From: Galbula dea
Lineage: Eukaryota > Chordata > Aves > Piciformes > Galbulidae
Direction of reading: 5' to 3'
NCBI GenBank assembly: GCA_013399015.1
Contig: VWZX01007382.1
Span: 124,001 to 188,000, forward strand
DNA: 64,000 nt
This document shows positions 51,797 to 62,519 of the stretch, in pieces; position 1 is the first letter of the stretch; each line of letters opens with the position of its first letter. The translations under genes were made by a program, and so were the position numbers. The notes below the pieces were generated by a model, which saw only the letters and a list, made by a program, of their open reading frames with translations, had not been told where the DNA came from and did no database searches.

Positions 51797-53120
51797 TGCA
51801 AAAAGAGGTAGATCTCCTTAAGCATAGAGTCGTGTTATCTTTTGGAGACAATTTTGGGAAAATGTTCTTGTCTATCATCTAGCATTAGACACTTTTTAAA
51901 ATGAATGATATGGTAACATACTACTTACCTCTCTAATGCCTGAGATGGTTCCTTTCATGGTGTTCATGTTAAAACTGCAAAATGTTTGTATTCTCTTTGT
52001 AAGAAAAATTTTACAATAGCTGTCTGACCAGATGCACGTTCTGAAATTGTGGCAAGCTGGAATCTTGCTTGCGTTCGCTTAAATCACCGTAGAGAGAAGT
52101 AATGTAGGAAGTCAGCTGCAATAGCTTTTGATGTGGCAATGAACTGTCTGCATGATGGTGCTTATCTGTCCAAGCAAAGTCCCTTAGCTTTTGAGATACG
52201 GAAACTTTACGGTAGTTTTAGCTAACTTTTTACTTTATTTGCAGTAGGTAAAGAGCACTCATCGAGTCATGTCTAGTTTATCTGGCAGTTAGTGATTCAT
52301 TGATCTGCAATAATATGATTACTTGCAATCATGTATATATATAATCTCAGAATAGCTCTCTGAAACTTTGTTCCTTGGGAAGTCAATTGTGTTCTTGATG
52401 TGCACGTGAGAAAATATTTCTGTATCTGTGATAGCATTGTAACTAAGATGTTAAGAGGGTTTCATCACTGGAGGTAGTATGGTGTATCATTTGAAGTATT
52501 AAAGTAGACTTTCAGCATCTCCTTACTGAGGCTTTTTCAGCACAATCACTTAATTTTTACATGCTTCAAGTGTTTTTCATAGGTGATGCTTTTTTGGGGT
52601 TTTTTTCAGCACTCTGACTGCATTTGCAGTAATGTCTGTGAAGGGGAAAAGAGAAGAATGTTCCTTTTAGGAAAATCAAAGTTGAATTTTGTTTTGGAAA
52701 GTTCCACACAGAGGAAATCCAGATCTGTCTTGTGTCTCATGACAGCAGCTGTTTCCACTTTGGCATCAGAAACGGAAGGACTTATTCTGCCACCTATTCA
52801 TCATGGCTGTGGAAACATCTCTGCTGAGTTATCTTTTTAATTTCAGAAAAACCATTAAAAACATTGCTTTTCTTTTTGCCTTGGCTTGACTCCCTTCACT
52901 TCCTGCAGTAGTTTCCCGATGGTGTTGGGCAAGTCTGTAGCTGTAGACATAGTCTATGCTTACATAGGCTGTTATGGTTGCATTAGTGTGGGGTTAAGAG
53001 GTGAACATCAGCTGTTCTTTACCACTGCTATACCAGACCTGCAAGCAGAATGGCAGGTGTGAAGTCCTTGCTCAGTTCAAATGATCTGCATTTTTGAGAG
53101 CGTCAGCTTTTGAAAGTGTC
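51797..53120 (+). other. Putative first intron, after the LTR
   Basis: No exon or element is recognised in this 1.3-kb stretch. Confidence 0.5.
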
Positions 53121-53318
53121 ACCAGAGGATGGTTGGGCTCTGGAACAACCTCCCCAGGGAGGTGGTCACAGCCCTAAGGCTGATGGAGTTCAAGAAGCAC
53201 TTGGAGATTGGTCTTGGGCACATGGTGTGATTCTTATGTTGTCCTGTGCAGGGTTAGGAGCTGAACCTAGATGATCCCTATGGGTCCATTCCAGCTCAGA
53301 ATATTCTACGATTCTATG
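53121..53318 (+). mobile_element. CR1 LINE 3' end fragment
   Basis: 'ctctggaacaacctcccca' (HWNRLP-type region), 'gaacctagatgatccctat' and 'ggtccattccagctc' lead into the tail ATTCTACGATTCTATG. This is a plus-strand copy of about 200 bp that stops six bases before an opposite-strand CR1. Confidence 0.9.
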
Positions 53319-53323
53319 CTAAT

Positions 53324-53812
53324 CACAGAATGTGTTATGTTGGAAGGGACCTTTAAAGGTTATTAAGTCCAACCCCTCTGCAGTGAGCAGGGACATCTTC
53401 AACTAGATCAGGTTGCTCAGAGCCCTGTCCAATCTGACCTTAAATATTTCCAGGGATGGAGCTTCAACGACCTCTCTAGGCAGTCTGTGCTAGTGTTTCA
53501 CCACCCTCTGTAAAACATTTATTCATTATATCTGGTCTAAATCTACCCTCTTCAATTTGAAACCATTGTCCCTTCTTCTGTCACAACAGGCACTGCTAAG
53601 AAGACTGTCCACATCTTTCTTTATAGGCCCCTTCTAACTATTGAAAGGCCACAATAAGGTTTTCTCAGAGCCTTCTCTTCTCCAGCCTGAACAACCCCAA
53701 CTCTCTCAACCTTTCTTCACAGAAGAGGTGTTCCAACCCTCTGATTATTTCTGTGGCCCTCCTCTGGACCCACTCAAACAGGTTCACGTCTTGTCATTTT
53801 TGTACTGAGATA
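53324..53812 (-). mobile_element. CR1 LINE 3' fragment, tail-to-tail with its neighbour
   Basis: The stretch begins CACAGAATGTGTTATGTTGG, the complement of the CR1 tail, followed by 'aagtccaacccctctgc', 'tctccagcctgaacaaccc' and 'ctctggacccactcaaaca'. These are the reversed CR1 3' region and C-terminal coding part. It has several substitutions and is 5'-truncated at about 53.81 kb. Its 3' end faces the 3' end of the plus-strand copy just upstream. Confidence 0.92.
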
Positions 53813-56329
53813 TGATAATTTACAATAGAGTGAGTCCCCCTAACAGAAGAGGGTTAGAGAGCAGCTGCACACACAGGCCTGTGTGCAGGTCTGACAGGCA
53901 GCAGCCACAGCAGAAAAAGCAGAGGCAAGGACCCTGTGTGCAGGACTAGTAATCTCTTAAGCCCATTCAGCTGTGGCTGGACAAGTGTGTCACTGCAGCT
54001 TCCAATAGCTGACAGCATGAGAGATAAGGAACCACAGGGAGTACCAGCTGGCCAGTCACTACAGTGCAGAACAACATTTGTTGTTTTTTTTTTTTTAAAA
54101 AAAACTCTGAGATATTAATAGAGACATCATGGCTTCTAATGCAAACATTTAGATAAACATGAGTCAACTAGATACGTGGGAGGATGTGTTTGTGTGAGGC
54201 TATTAGTAGTACCTTTACAGCTGTGAAAGAAAACTTCCAATGCTGTTACAAGAAAGGTAGGATTCCCTAACTTTATTAAATATGTCCTTTTGCTTTCTCA
54301 GACTTCTTTTAGTTTGTCATCTTTGGGCAGGAAAAATGCAAGGCCCAACTAGCAAATGTGCCCTTAAGTCACAGAGTGGAGTTCTGAAGGGAAAACAGTT
54401 TGCAATGTGTCTAACTGCTTAGTTTGAGTGCATCTTTTTTTTCTTCTAACAAAGACCGGTTTAACCTTATATAAGGTTCTGTAAGGTTCATCTGGCATCC
54501 ACTTGGTTATTTTACTGGTCAGTACTGCAACATCTTGAAATGTAAAAATAAAGTATTAGATTGGGCAATGCAAGGTTTGATTAAGTCTTTCCCTGATTTA
54601 TCCCCAAAAAGCAAGAATATAAATCTTCCAGATATTTTATGAATCTTCATAGATTTTCTATGGTTCGAGCTAAAATGCAAAAGAAGTTAGTGATTTATTG
54701 CCTCTCTTGTTCTTATGCTTTAAAGTTAGACTGAGCCCTAGGTAAAACTGGCTGGAGGCAAAGTGGATAATGCTCCATGCAACTAGACACTCTTAGGTAA
54801 AGAAATAGACATTTTTACCATTAAGACCAACAACTCTCTTGAATCACAGGAGCAGTCTTGCAAAATGTGTCATGAAGACTGGGTCAGGATGAGGAGCTTT
54901 GAAATGCATTTCAGTGGCCAGAAGGGCTCCAGGATGCTTGGGACTTGAGATTTTTGTGAGGATGTTGGGTTTTAGTACATGGAAGTGACTCTTACCACCT
55001 CTTCTGTACTACTTCATTTTCATCAGGACAAGTTTGTCTGTGGGACACCTGTTTGAGGTAGTAATTATTAAAGTTGCAGTGGGTATTCAGAAGTTTGCTA
55101 TACTTCTTTTTAGCATTCATTGCCATCTGTCACTCTTTAAAGATATCTAAATATCTGGACTATGCTTCTACTTTCTGAGATTTTTTCTAGATGAGATGTT
55201 TTCAAGTCCTGTTCTCAAGTGCTTTTTTTTTTTTTTTGTGGTTTGATTTTGTTGGTTTGGGTTTTTTTGCCTTCCAAAAACAGCAATATAGAAACAGAGG
55301 AAACAGCTTTACTTGCACATGGACTGTTTATTCAGGAAATGAGAAGGCAGGTAATGAAACTTGGGGTGGCAGGAAGTGTTTCATAAGGGTGGATTTCATG
55401 GCTGATAGCACTAAGTGATCACACTATACTCAGAGAACATATATGAAGCAGTATTTGAGTTTGGTGTGATTATGCTTGTAGCAGACTCTTGAGCATTCAA
55501 AAATTGCAATTCAGAGTTAATGTAATAATGCAGTTTGTCATCTATGACCTCCCCTATATTATTACTGGTTTTGTCAAGCTCCTCTGTTTGTCCTAACTTC
55601 ACAGTAGAAGGAATTTAACCTAGAGATTTACTTAGGTCTCAATTTTTTTTTCTAGAATAGCAGAATAAAACCTCTTCCAAGTTCTTGTTAGTGGGTGTAA
55701 AATACTTAGTTTGGAAGTTGGGAATCTGTTTACCAGATCTTTTGCTTTATGTTTTGACACTGTTGGCCTCACTCCATTTTTACCAGTAACTCAGCTTCAA
55801 TTCCTGCTTTCTCAGAGCTGGTCTTAACAAACATGGGGTCCTTGGCATGCAGTGACATTGTGTCATGTGCAAGAAGCTGATCTGCTCTGTAGCTTCTAAA
55901 CAAAGTGTATTTGGTGTGTTGAGTCAAAGTGAGAGAGATGATCTGTAGCCTTGCATTACAACCATGGGACTCTACTTCCTCTGGTGAACTGGATTCAAAA
56001 AGCCTCAAAGTAGGGCATGTACTCCAAGTACCTGCTGTGCTATTGCTTCTGCCCCACTGCATGGAGCAAAGTGAAATTGCCTTCACCCTATCATATGACT
56101 ACTGAATGACACTTAGATTGTTTGAGAGCCTTGGTTTGGTCACTCTACTTAAATATATGATACAATTTCCTGTAGTCTCTTAAAGCTGATCATATCCCTG
56201 GTAGCTCTTAATTTTTATGAAGCTCCTTTTTTTGGCACTTGGATACCTTTCTCGAGAATATTACCCTAAACTTCCTTATGGACCTTACTGAACTGAATGC
56301 ATGCATAACCACAACTGCAAACTGCTTAC
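53813..56329 (+). other. Putative first intron, between CR1 copies
   Basis: No exon is recognised. It includes a T-run/A-run palindrome near 54.08-54.10 kb, a T-rich run at 55.22-55.27 kb, and a minus-strand open frame of 105 codons (55,769-56,086) with no recognised motif. Confidence 0.5.
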
Positions 56330-56948
56330 CTGGGGATCACCTGATGATCCTGATGGGCAGCAAGCTGAACATAAACCAACAATGTGCCCTTACCACAAAG
56401 ACGGTGAATGATATCCTTGAATGCATTAGACAAAGCATTGTCAGCAGGTTGAAGGTAGTGATCCTTCCCCTTCAACTCAGCACTGGTGAGGCCATAGCTA
56501 GAGTGTTGGGTCCAGTTCTGGGTTTGTCAGTGAGAAAGGAACGTGGACATACTGGAAAGTGTCCAATGAAGGGCCAGAATGATGACTGGGGGACTGGATC
56601 ATCTCTTGAATGAGGATTGAGTGAGAGAGCTGGGGCTGTTGAGCCTGGAGAAGAGAAGACTCTGAAGGTTCTCATCACCGTGTATAAATACCCCAACGCA
56701 GGATATAAAGGTGACAGTCTGGCACTTTTCAGTGGTGCCCAGCAACAGGACAAGAGGCAATGGGCACAGACTGAAATACAGTAACACCAGGAAACACTCC
56801 TGTACTGTGAGGGTATGCAAGCATTGCCCAGGGAGGGTATGGAGTCTTCATCCTTGGAGATACTCAAAAGCTGACTAGATGCCCTCCTGCAGTGAGGGAC
56901 AAGATTACCTCTAGAGGTCCCTTCTTACCTGAGTCATTTCATGGTTTC
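56330..56948 (+). mobile_element. CR1 LINE C-terminal and 3' fragment
   Basis: The plus-strand frame encodes SKLNINQQCALTTK and ILECIRQSIVSRLK, the post-palm region of CR1 reverse transcriptase (usual forms resemble KLNMSQQCA and CIRNSVASR). Later parts carry 'gagagctggggctgttgag', 'cctggagaagagaagactc', 'cagtggtgcccagcaacag' and 'gcccagggagggtatggag', in the proper CR1 order, with frame breaks. The tail is eroded near 56,945. The surrounding open frame at 56,239-56,613 is element-derived, not a host gene. Confidence 0.9.
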
Positions 56949-57079
56949 CTGTGGAATAATAGCATTTCTCTGGTACTGTTGTGACTCTGCTTTCCAGCAA
57001 GAACTTATGTAAATTTTGACCTTTCTTGATGCCGGTGTTAACAACTGGGTTTATTTCTCCTAGTGTCCTATTTCCGTAG

Positions 57080-57272
57080 TCCTGCTGGGCATACTACATC
57101 CAATACAAGCCAGGATGCTATTGGCCTTGGCCACCTGGGCACACTACTGGCTCACTTTTAGCTGTCTGTCAACCATCACCCCCAGGTCCTTTTCTGCTGG
57201 GCAGCTTTCCAGCCACTCTGCCCCAAGCCTTGTAGCATTGCATGGGGTTGTTGTGACCCAAGTGCAGGACAC
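57080..57272 (-). mobile_element. CR1 LINE internal fragment
   Basis: 'caatacaagccaggatgct', 'ttggccacctgggcacact', 'tcaaccatcacccccaggtc' and 'catggggttgttgtgaccca' are the complement of the CR1 coding segment between the LHLG motif and the CIR-type motif. Both ends are truncated. It lies 130 bp from an oppositely oriented CR1 copy covering the adjoining segment. Confidence 0.88.
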
Positions 57273-60200
57273 AAGGCATACTCTTACAGCTTTTGAGACT
57301 TTTTTTTTCAAGGGTGGGAGTTAGAAAGAGGTAGGAAGGCATGTAGAACATTTGAGTATGTGTGTGTGTAGATAATTAGATAAAATCCTGTTCACATGGA
57401 GTAGTAGCTTTCAATGATGCATGCTGTCCTTTGCTTCTATCAGAGATCTAAGCAGGATTTTTTTTTTCTTAGGATGCAGGTAGCTGAAAACCAGACTGTT
57501 AAAAGACTACCAGTAGCTGATGCAATCTGTAAAGATGAAATACGGATGTAAACAACACAGATTGTCGATCATGTGATAAGTAGGATGCATTTCCCATCTG
57601 CTTTTAAATATCCAGTTCTGAGCATCACCCTCATTCCTCTTCACAGTTGGAGAGGAATACCTCATTTTGCAACGTGATTTGTCCACTTGGCACAGCTGCT
57701 TTAAAACAAGCAGCATATTTCTGAGTGCCTGTTTGTGTCCATTGTCTATAAAAGAAATGTAGGTGATTAGCTGGGATGCCATCAGATACTTGTTTTCTCA
57801 TAATTTCAGTTTGCATGTGCCCTTCTGAATGCTTAAGCTCTTTGGAATTGTGATTGTGAAGTAGGAGCATCTGTTAATTAAAACCAGGCAGACAAATTGC
57901 AAACACATGTGAATATGGAGAGAGTAGCAAAGGCATGCCATAAATGTCCCCCAACAGCTAAAAAGATGATTTAAATTTAGGTTTGTATCTTCAAATGTAA
58001 TCTATCTGAATTAGAAAAGAGCTCACTTACTTGTAGATGCACACCTCATAATAACCTGGCTACATCTGCAAATAAATGAATTTCCCCTTCCTTGCATTGA
58101 TTGGAAAGTTGTTTCAAAACCTTGGGGTTTGGATGGTTGGAAGCATTCTGTAATTTTCAAAATAAATGTATTCTTGAAGTTCATACTTGCCTTTTTGGCA
58201 ATATTGTTTTGCCAAGAGATCTCTTCCCCCTTTGGTATTTATGTTGGCATATTTCAGAAGCAATATTGTTTGCTTTTAGCCTTCATTTTGCCAAGAAAAA
58301 TAAGCCAAGCTGGCTGACTGCTCATAAGCTAAACAGTGGGGGGGAAGGTAATCCTTAACTATTGCTGCACCAGCTTTGCTGTGCATGTCTGTTCAAACAT
58401 GAGCAAGCAGAATTGTCTCCTCCTCTCTCCCAGATAACTTCTCTGCAGTCTTTGGAACTCTGCTGGATTATGAGTTTTGTAGGGGCCGTGGATGACCATA
58501 ATTAGACATTAGGGTACTTGTGCAATGATACTACTTTTGAGACAGAGATGAGGAAGGATGGGCTGTGGTCATGTGAACAAATGGAGGAGCAGAATACACC
58601 CAGAGTGTTGACAGTAAAAAAAAAAAAAAGTATTAAACAATGTCTGTTAATAATAGAGATGGGTTTAAAACTGTTATAGGGTGTATGTTCCTGTGTCAGG
58701 AAAGATGTGTTTATTTGGGTATCTTGAGTATGGTTGCAAGTTTGTGTAACAGAAAAAACTGACTACTTTAGATATCAGTCTACCCCACTGATTGCAGTGC
58801 CACTCTTTTTTTCATCCAGTTTAAGGGAGTTTAGTGTTTCCATAAATTGAATATGTATACAGCATGGTGTTGCTGAATTGCCTGGTAATAATAGAACCTA
58901 AAATGGATTTGAGGAGGAGAGATGACAAGTAGCAGTCTCTTAAGAGTCATTACCCAACTCTACATCCCAGCACTGGTGTGGGAAAGGTGTGCGTTGTGAT
59001 GCCTGTCATCCCAGAAAACAGGGCTCTGGGCTGAATTCTTCTTTCTGTGGTGTTTCATTTCAGTAATGCAAATTAATTACTTGCAGTCATCTCCCTTCAG
59101 ATGTCTACTGTTTCTAATTTACATGAAAACATCTAGCCATATGGCTCCCAGTTACGTGCCACCTCAGTAATTACTCAGGTACTTGAGTAAGATCCTTGTC
59201 AGTCCTTTGAACTGACTCTATAATAAACTGCAGTTTCTTTAGCACGCTTTTTTTTGTTGAACTTTTTATTAGTGCTTCCTTTTCTGTTTTAGTAGCATAT
59301 GTTCTGGTAACTTGCTGTAATGTGTTAATACTGTATGGCCTTCCTAAGGGATTTTTAATTCTAATGTGCTTTACATAATGCAAGGACAAAAAATATGACA
59401 AAACATTGAAAGAAGCGGAACAAATGATTGTTCTTTATAGTGAGATTTGGTTTACTGAATGTATATTTTCTGAGGCAGGCTTTGAACCGCAAGATCTTGT
59501 GTACTGTCCTCATCCTCTCCTTGTGCTTCTCCTTTAATCCTGCACCAAGGATGCTCCCTGGGCTCCTTCAGGGGAGCTGTGACGCCTCCTCCCACCTCAC
59601 CCCCCTCATCCCTCAGTTTATCTGTTTTTGCTAAAGGTTGAGCTGAAGCTATAGTTTAGTGTATACCTTAAGCATAGTAGGCTAACACTATAGCTTAAAC
59701 CTCACCATTTCCATGCTACCCCTGCTCTTACACAAGTGGTGGTTTAGCAATCTGGTTTGTAATTTAGTTGCTTCCTGCTGCTTCACCCCACCCAAGACAA
59801 AAAGCAAACAAGCAAGGAAAAAAAAATTACCAAACACTTGGTGCTGGCTGGAGAGAAGGGCAATATGAGCATGGCTTCATGAAGGGTAGGACTGCAGGCT
59901 GTTCTCTCAGTGGGATTCTGGCTTCTACTCTTTTAAACAGGCAGTCTTACAGACTTCTCATCTCCTTGTGTCTTTTGCTGTTGGTGGCCTTGGAGGGAGG
60001 GAGAGAGAGAGAGAAAAAAGTAGAACGGTGGGCAGTAGCGGGCATCCATCTGGGATCTTTGCAGGCACCCTAAATTGACCTGCTTCCCTCCTAAATCCCC
60101 CTAAATGAATGAACGGTTAAGGTATGTTTTTTCCACTGAACTTTGCTTGATTCCAGACTGTTTTCTTGTCTCACTGGTGATTTCACATGTGGTATGAATA

Positions 60201-60434
60201 GTAAGATTCATTGTAACCTTTCATTCTCTAGAAAAAAAAAGTAAATAGGAAAAGTCTCAAGAATGATACATTGCTTTTTGGCTGTGAGTGGTGACCTCTG
60301 GCTGAGCACCCCGCTCTGCCACAAAGAGTGCTGGTTTGCACAAATGATTTAATGTCTGTGTAAAAAAGCATGTAGTTTTTTAACAGATTTCAGCCACTGG
60401 AAGTGAAGAATTGTATTTTTCTTTCCCCTTCCAG
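57273..60434 (+). other. Putative first intron, distal part up to the acceptor
   Basis: No exon or element is recognised except a GA-rich run at about 59,996-60,018 and a weak inverted repeat AAGCTATAGT/ACTATAGCTT (59,646-59,655 and 59,687-59,696). It ends in a pyrimidine tract and CAG acceptor at 60,434. Confidence 0.5.
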
Positions 60435-60494
60435 GATCTCAAATAGCAGGATGGAAGAACTCTGACGGAGAGACAGATATCACTCCTTTTCAGC
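60435..60494 (+). other. 5' untranslated part of candidate exon 2, with upstream ORF
   Basis: The acceptor (TTTTTCTTTCCCCTTCCAG, ending 60,434) opens this exon. An upstream ATG at 60,451 in strong context (A at -3, G at +4) begins the four-codon frame MEEL and stops at 60,463-60,465, 29 bases before the main ATG. Short upstream frames of this kind commonly reduce translation of the downstream frame. That the exon is transcribed is inferred from splice signals only. Confidence 0.5.
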
Positions 60495-60536
60495 ATGGAG
60501 ACTGTTCTGGTTGATGGGGACCTTGATAGAAATTCA
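60495..60536 (+). CDS. Candidate first coding exon of an unidentified gene (14 codons)
   Basis: An ATG with A at -3 and G at +4 opens METVLVDGDLDRNS, which ends exactly at TCA|GTGAGT, a consensus donor, in phase 0. Reading on through the donor meets a stop eight codons later, as expected for an intron. Upstream lies a well-formed acceptor, giving a 102-base exon (60,435-60,536). The nearest plausible promoter is the CpG island at 31 kb, giving a 29-kb first intron with the start codon in exon 2, a common vertebrate arrangement. The acidic N-terminus is short and I do not recognise the protein; I assign no function. The remaining exons must lie beyond 64 kb, or be unrecognised between here and the end. 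A chance pairing of splice signals is the main alternative. Confidence 0.5.
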
Positions 60537-62419
60537 GTGAGTAAATTAAATGGGACTTAATGTGGTCAGATGAACATGAAGATGATCTTGCAGGGAAAGG
60601 CTTAAACAGCTTCAGTCTGTTCTAGTTTGGTTTGAATTGATACTTTTCTGGGGAATGCATTTGGAATATCATCCAGTATTACCCATCATTTGCTAAATTC
60701 TCATGGTAAGAGGGCTGGTTGTCAAAAAACATTCGGTTCTTGGTATCCAGGAGTCCCTATTTTACCAGTTAGTGACTATGGACAAAATACAATGTATTTC
60801 TTGGTGAAATGAGGAGCAGAAAAGGAAGGGGGAGTAATAATTATTTATTATCACAGTCATTTTAGGTATAAGAGTTGATAATTTGTGCTGATTATGAAAT
60901 TTCTGAAGTAGTAAAAATACCAGCACAGTTGTGCTTTCTAAGCATGATTTTTAAACCAGGAAGTACTAGTGTGTGGTGTGATGCTTAATCATCATAATGA
61001 TGTTGAAATTATTTAGCAATTTACTTTTTCTGCAAGCTGTGTTATGTCAAAGCACTCTAGTAGCTGAAGCAGGAAATGTTTTGGTTTGGGTTTTGTTGGT
61101 GGTTTGTTTTTTTTTTTTCAAAGTTTCCAGAGCTGCTTTCTAACAAAACACTGCCTCCCAAAGGCAAAATAGGATATGTTTTCTGTAACTGAGGTGAAGC
61201 TCGAGTTTAATGCCTCATTAGTGACAAACTTTATTTGTGATAGTTCATCTACTATGTGGAACTATTAATTTGATAAAGTATTTTATTACTGTTTATATCT
61301 TAAGTAATGGATTTAAAGACAAACTATTTTGCAGTGAATTAAGAAAATCATTCATGTTTTCCTGTAATAAATTCATGGATTTGTTTCAGGGCCAATGCAT
61401 CTGTATCCCAGACACAATGTACTATAAATATAATGTCAGCTGTGCAGTAGGATATTAAAATAAAAAAGAATCTTGTCAATTAATTTGCTGTGCTTCTTGT
61501 TTCCTAAAATAAAAATAGTACCACTTGACAAAAACCTTCAAAGTAACTTGAAACGGACTAGTTTTCTTTTTGTCACATGCCTTCACAATAGCATGATTTT
61601 AAGAAGGCATCTTGAAATGAGGCTCTGCATGTTTTACCAAGTCTGCTTCAGAAGAATGCTAGGTGTGAGGATAGATTTGCCTTTCATCCTGTGTGCTTAG
61701 GCACCTGAAGTGTCATCTCAGAATATTTTTTTTAACTGATGGTGTACTGTGATTGGTTGCTCTAAACATTTCTTTCCAAAATATCATCTAGATGGAGTAT
61801 TTGTTCTAATTGCAGTTACAATGCAAAGTTTTGTTGGTTGCACCACAGCTGTTAAAATATTTTTTTGAAAGCTTCTCTGGGATTCTAGTATACTTACTCT
61901 GGTGTGCACCATAGTAAAAAGTTGAAAAAGAAATACCAGAGTGGGGGGGAAGTATGCATTTTAAGAGATATTGGATGCAGTAATTTTGGAGACCTCGAAT
62001 GTATGCAAATCTTGACAATTCCCAGTACTTTTTTTGAAGGGTCATGCTTGAGATTTTTTCAGTACTCCAGACTTGTAGCTGCAAATTGACTTTTTTTGTC
62101 TGGTTAAAATTCATGAAATAAATGAATTGCAAACACATATGAAGACTACTGATCAACATTTTTCTATGCAGTTAGGGGGTTTTAGGAGGTACTTGAAAAA
62201 GACCTTTTTACAGGTCTCAGCTTTCTAATATGATTTTTGTGTTGTGTGTAAAATACAGAGGAGGAGATCACAGAACTTAATATGGTAGGCTTTTGTTTCC
62301 AGAATCAGTCTAAGGGGAAAAGTCTTACATGAAATGCTTTTCCTGTCTAGTAATAAGGTTAATATATACTGTCACTGAACACAAATGTTATGACAGTTAT
62401 TGAGGGATTGTTAGTGTAT
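60537..62419 (+). other. Putative second intron, proximal part
   Basis: The stretch begins GTGAGTAAA. There is no further exon with coding support. A TTTGGTTTGGG-type run followed by poly-T lies at 61.08-61.12 kb, and a possible acceptor at 61,391 was considered and rejected. Confidence 0.45.
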
Positions 62420-62519
62420 TCCTGTGCAACCTGATCTGGGCAAATCTGCTTTAGCAGCGGGGTTGGACTAGATTGTCCCCAGAGGTCCCTCCAACCCCTA
62501 CAATTCTGTGATTCTGTGA
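62420..62519 (+). mobile_element. CR1 LINE 3' end fragment
   Basis: 'cctgtgcaacctgatctgg', then 'ggggttggactagattgtc', then 'agaggtccctccaaccccta', closed by CAATTCTGTGATTCTGTGA. It is about 100 bp, keeps two perfect tail octamers, and looks younger than the 9.4- and 17.9-kb copies. The orientation is plus. Confidence 0.95.

Noticed and set aside
55769..56086. 105-codon minus-strand open frame with mixed composition
   Set aside because: It looks somewhat protein-like, but I recognise no family and see no splice sites; kept only as unexplained sequence.
60435..60515. A second frame through exon 2 that could continue coding from exon 1
   Set aside because: It stops before the donor at 60,536, so it cannot be an internal coding exon in that frame.
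61393..61458. Exon-like Cys-rich frame after TTTGTTTCAG
   Set aside because: The frame ends in a stop after 22 codons without a good donor, and joining it to the 60,495 exon would end the protein at once.
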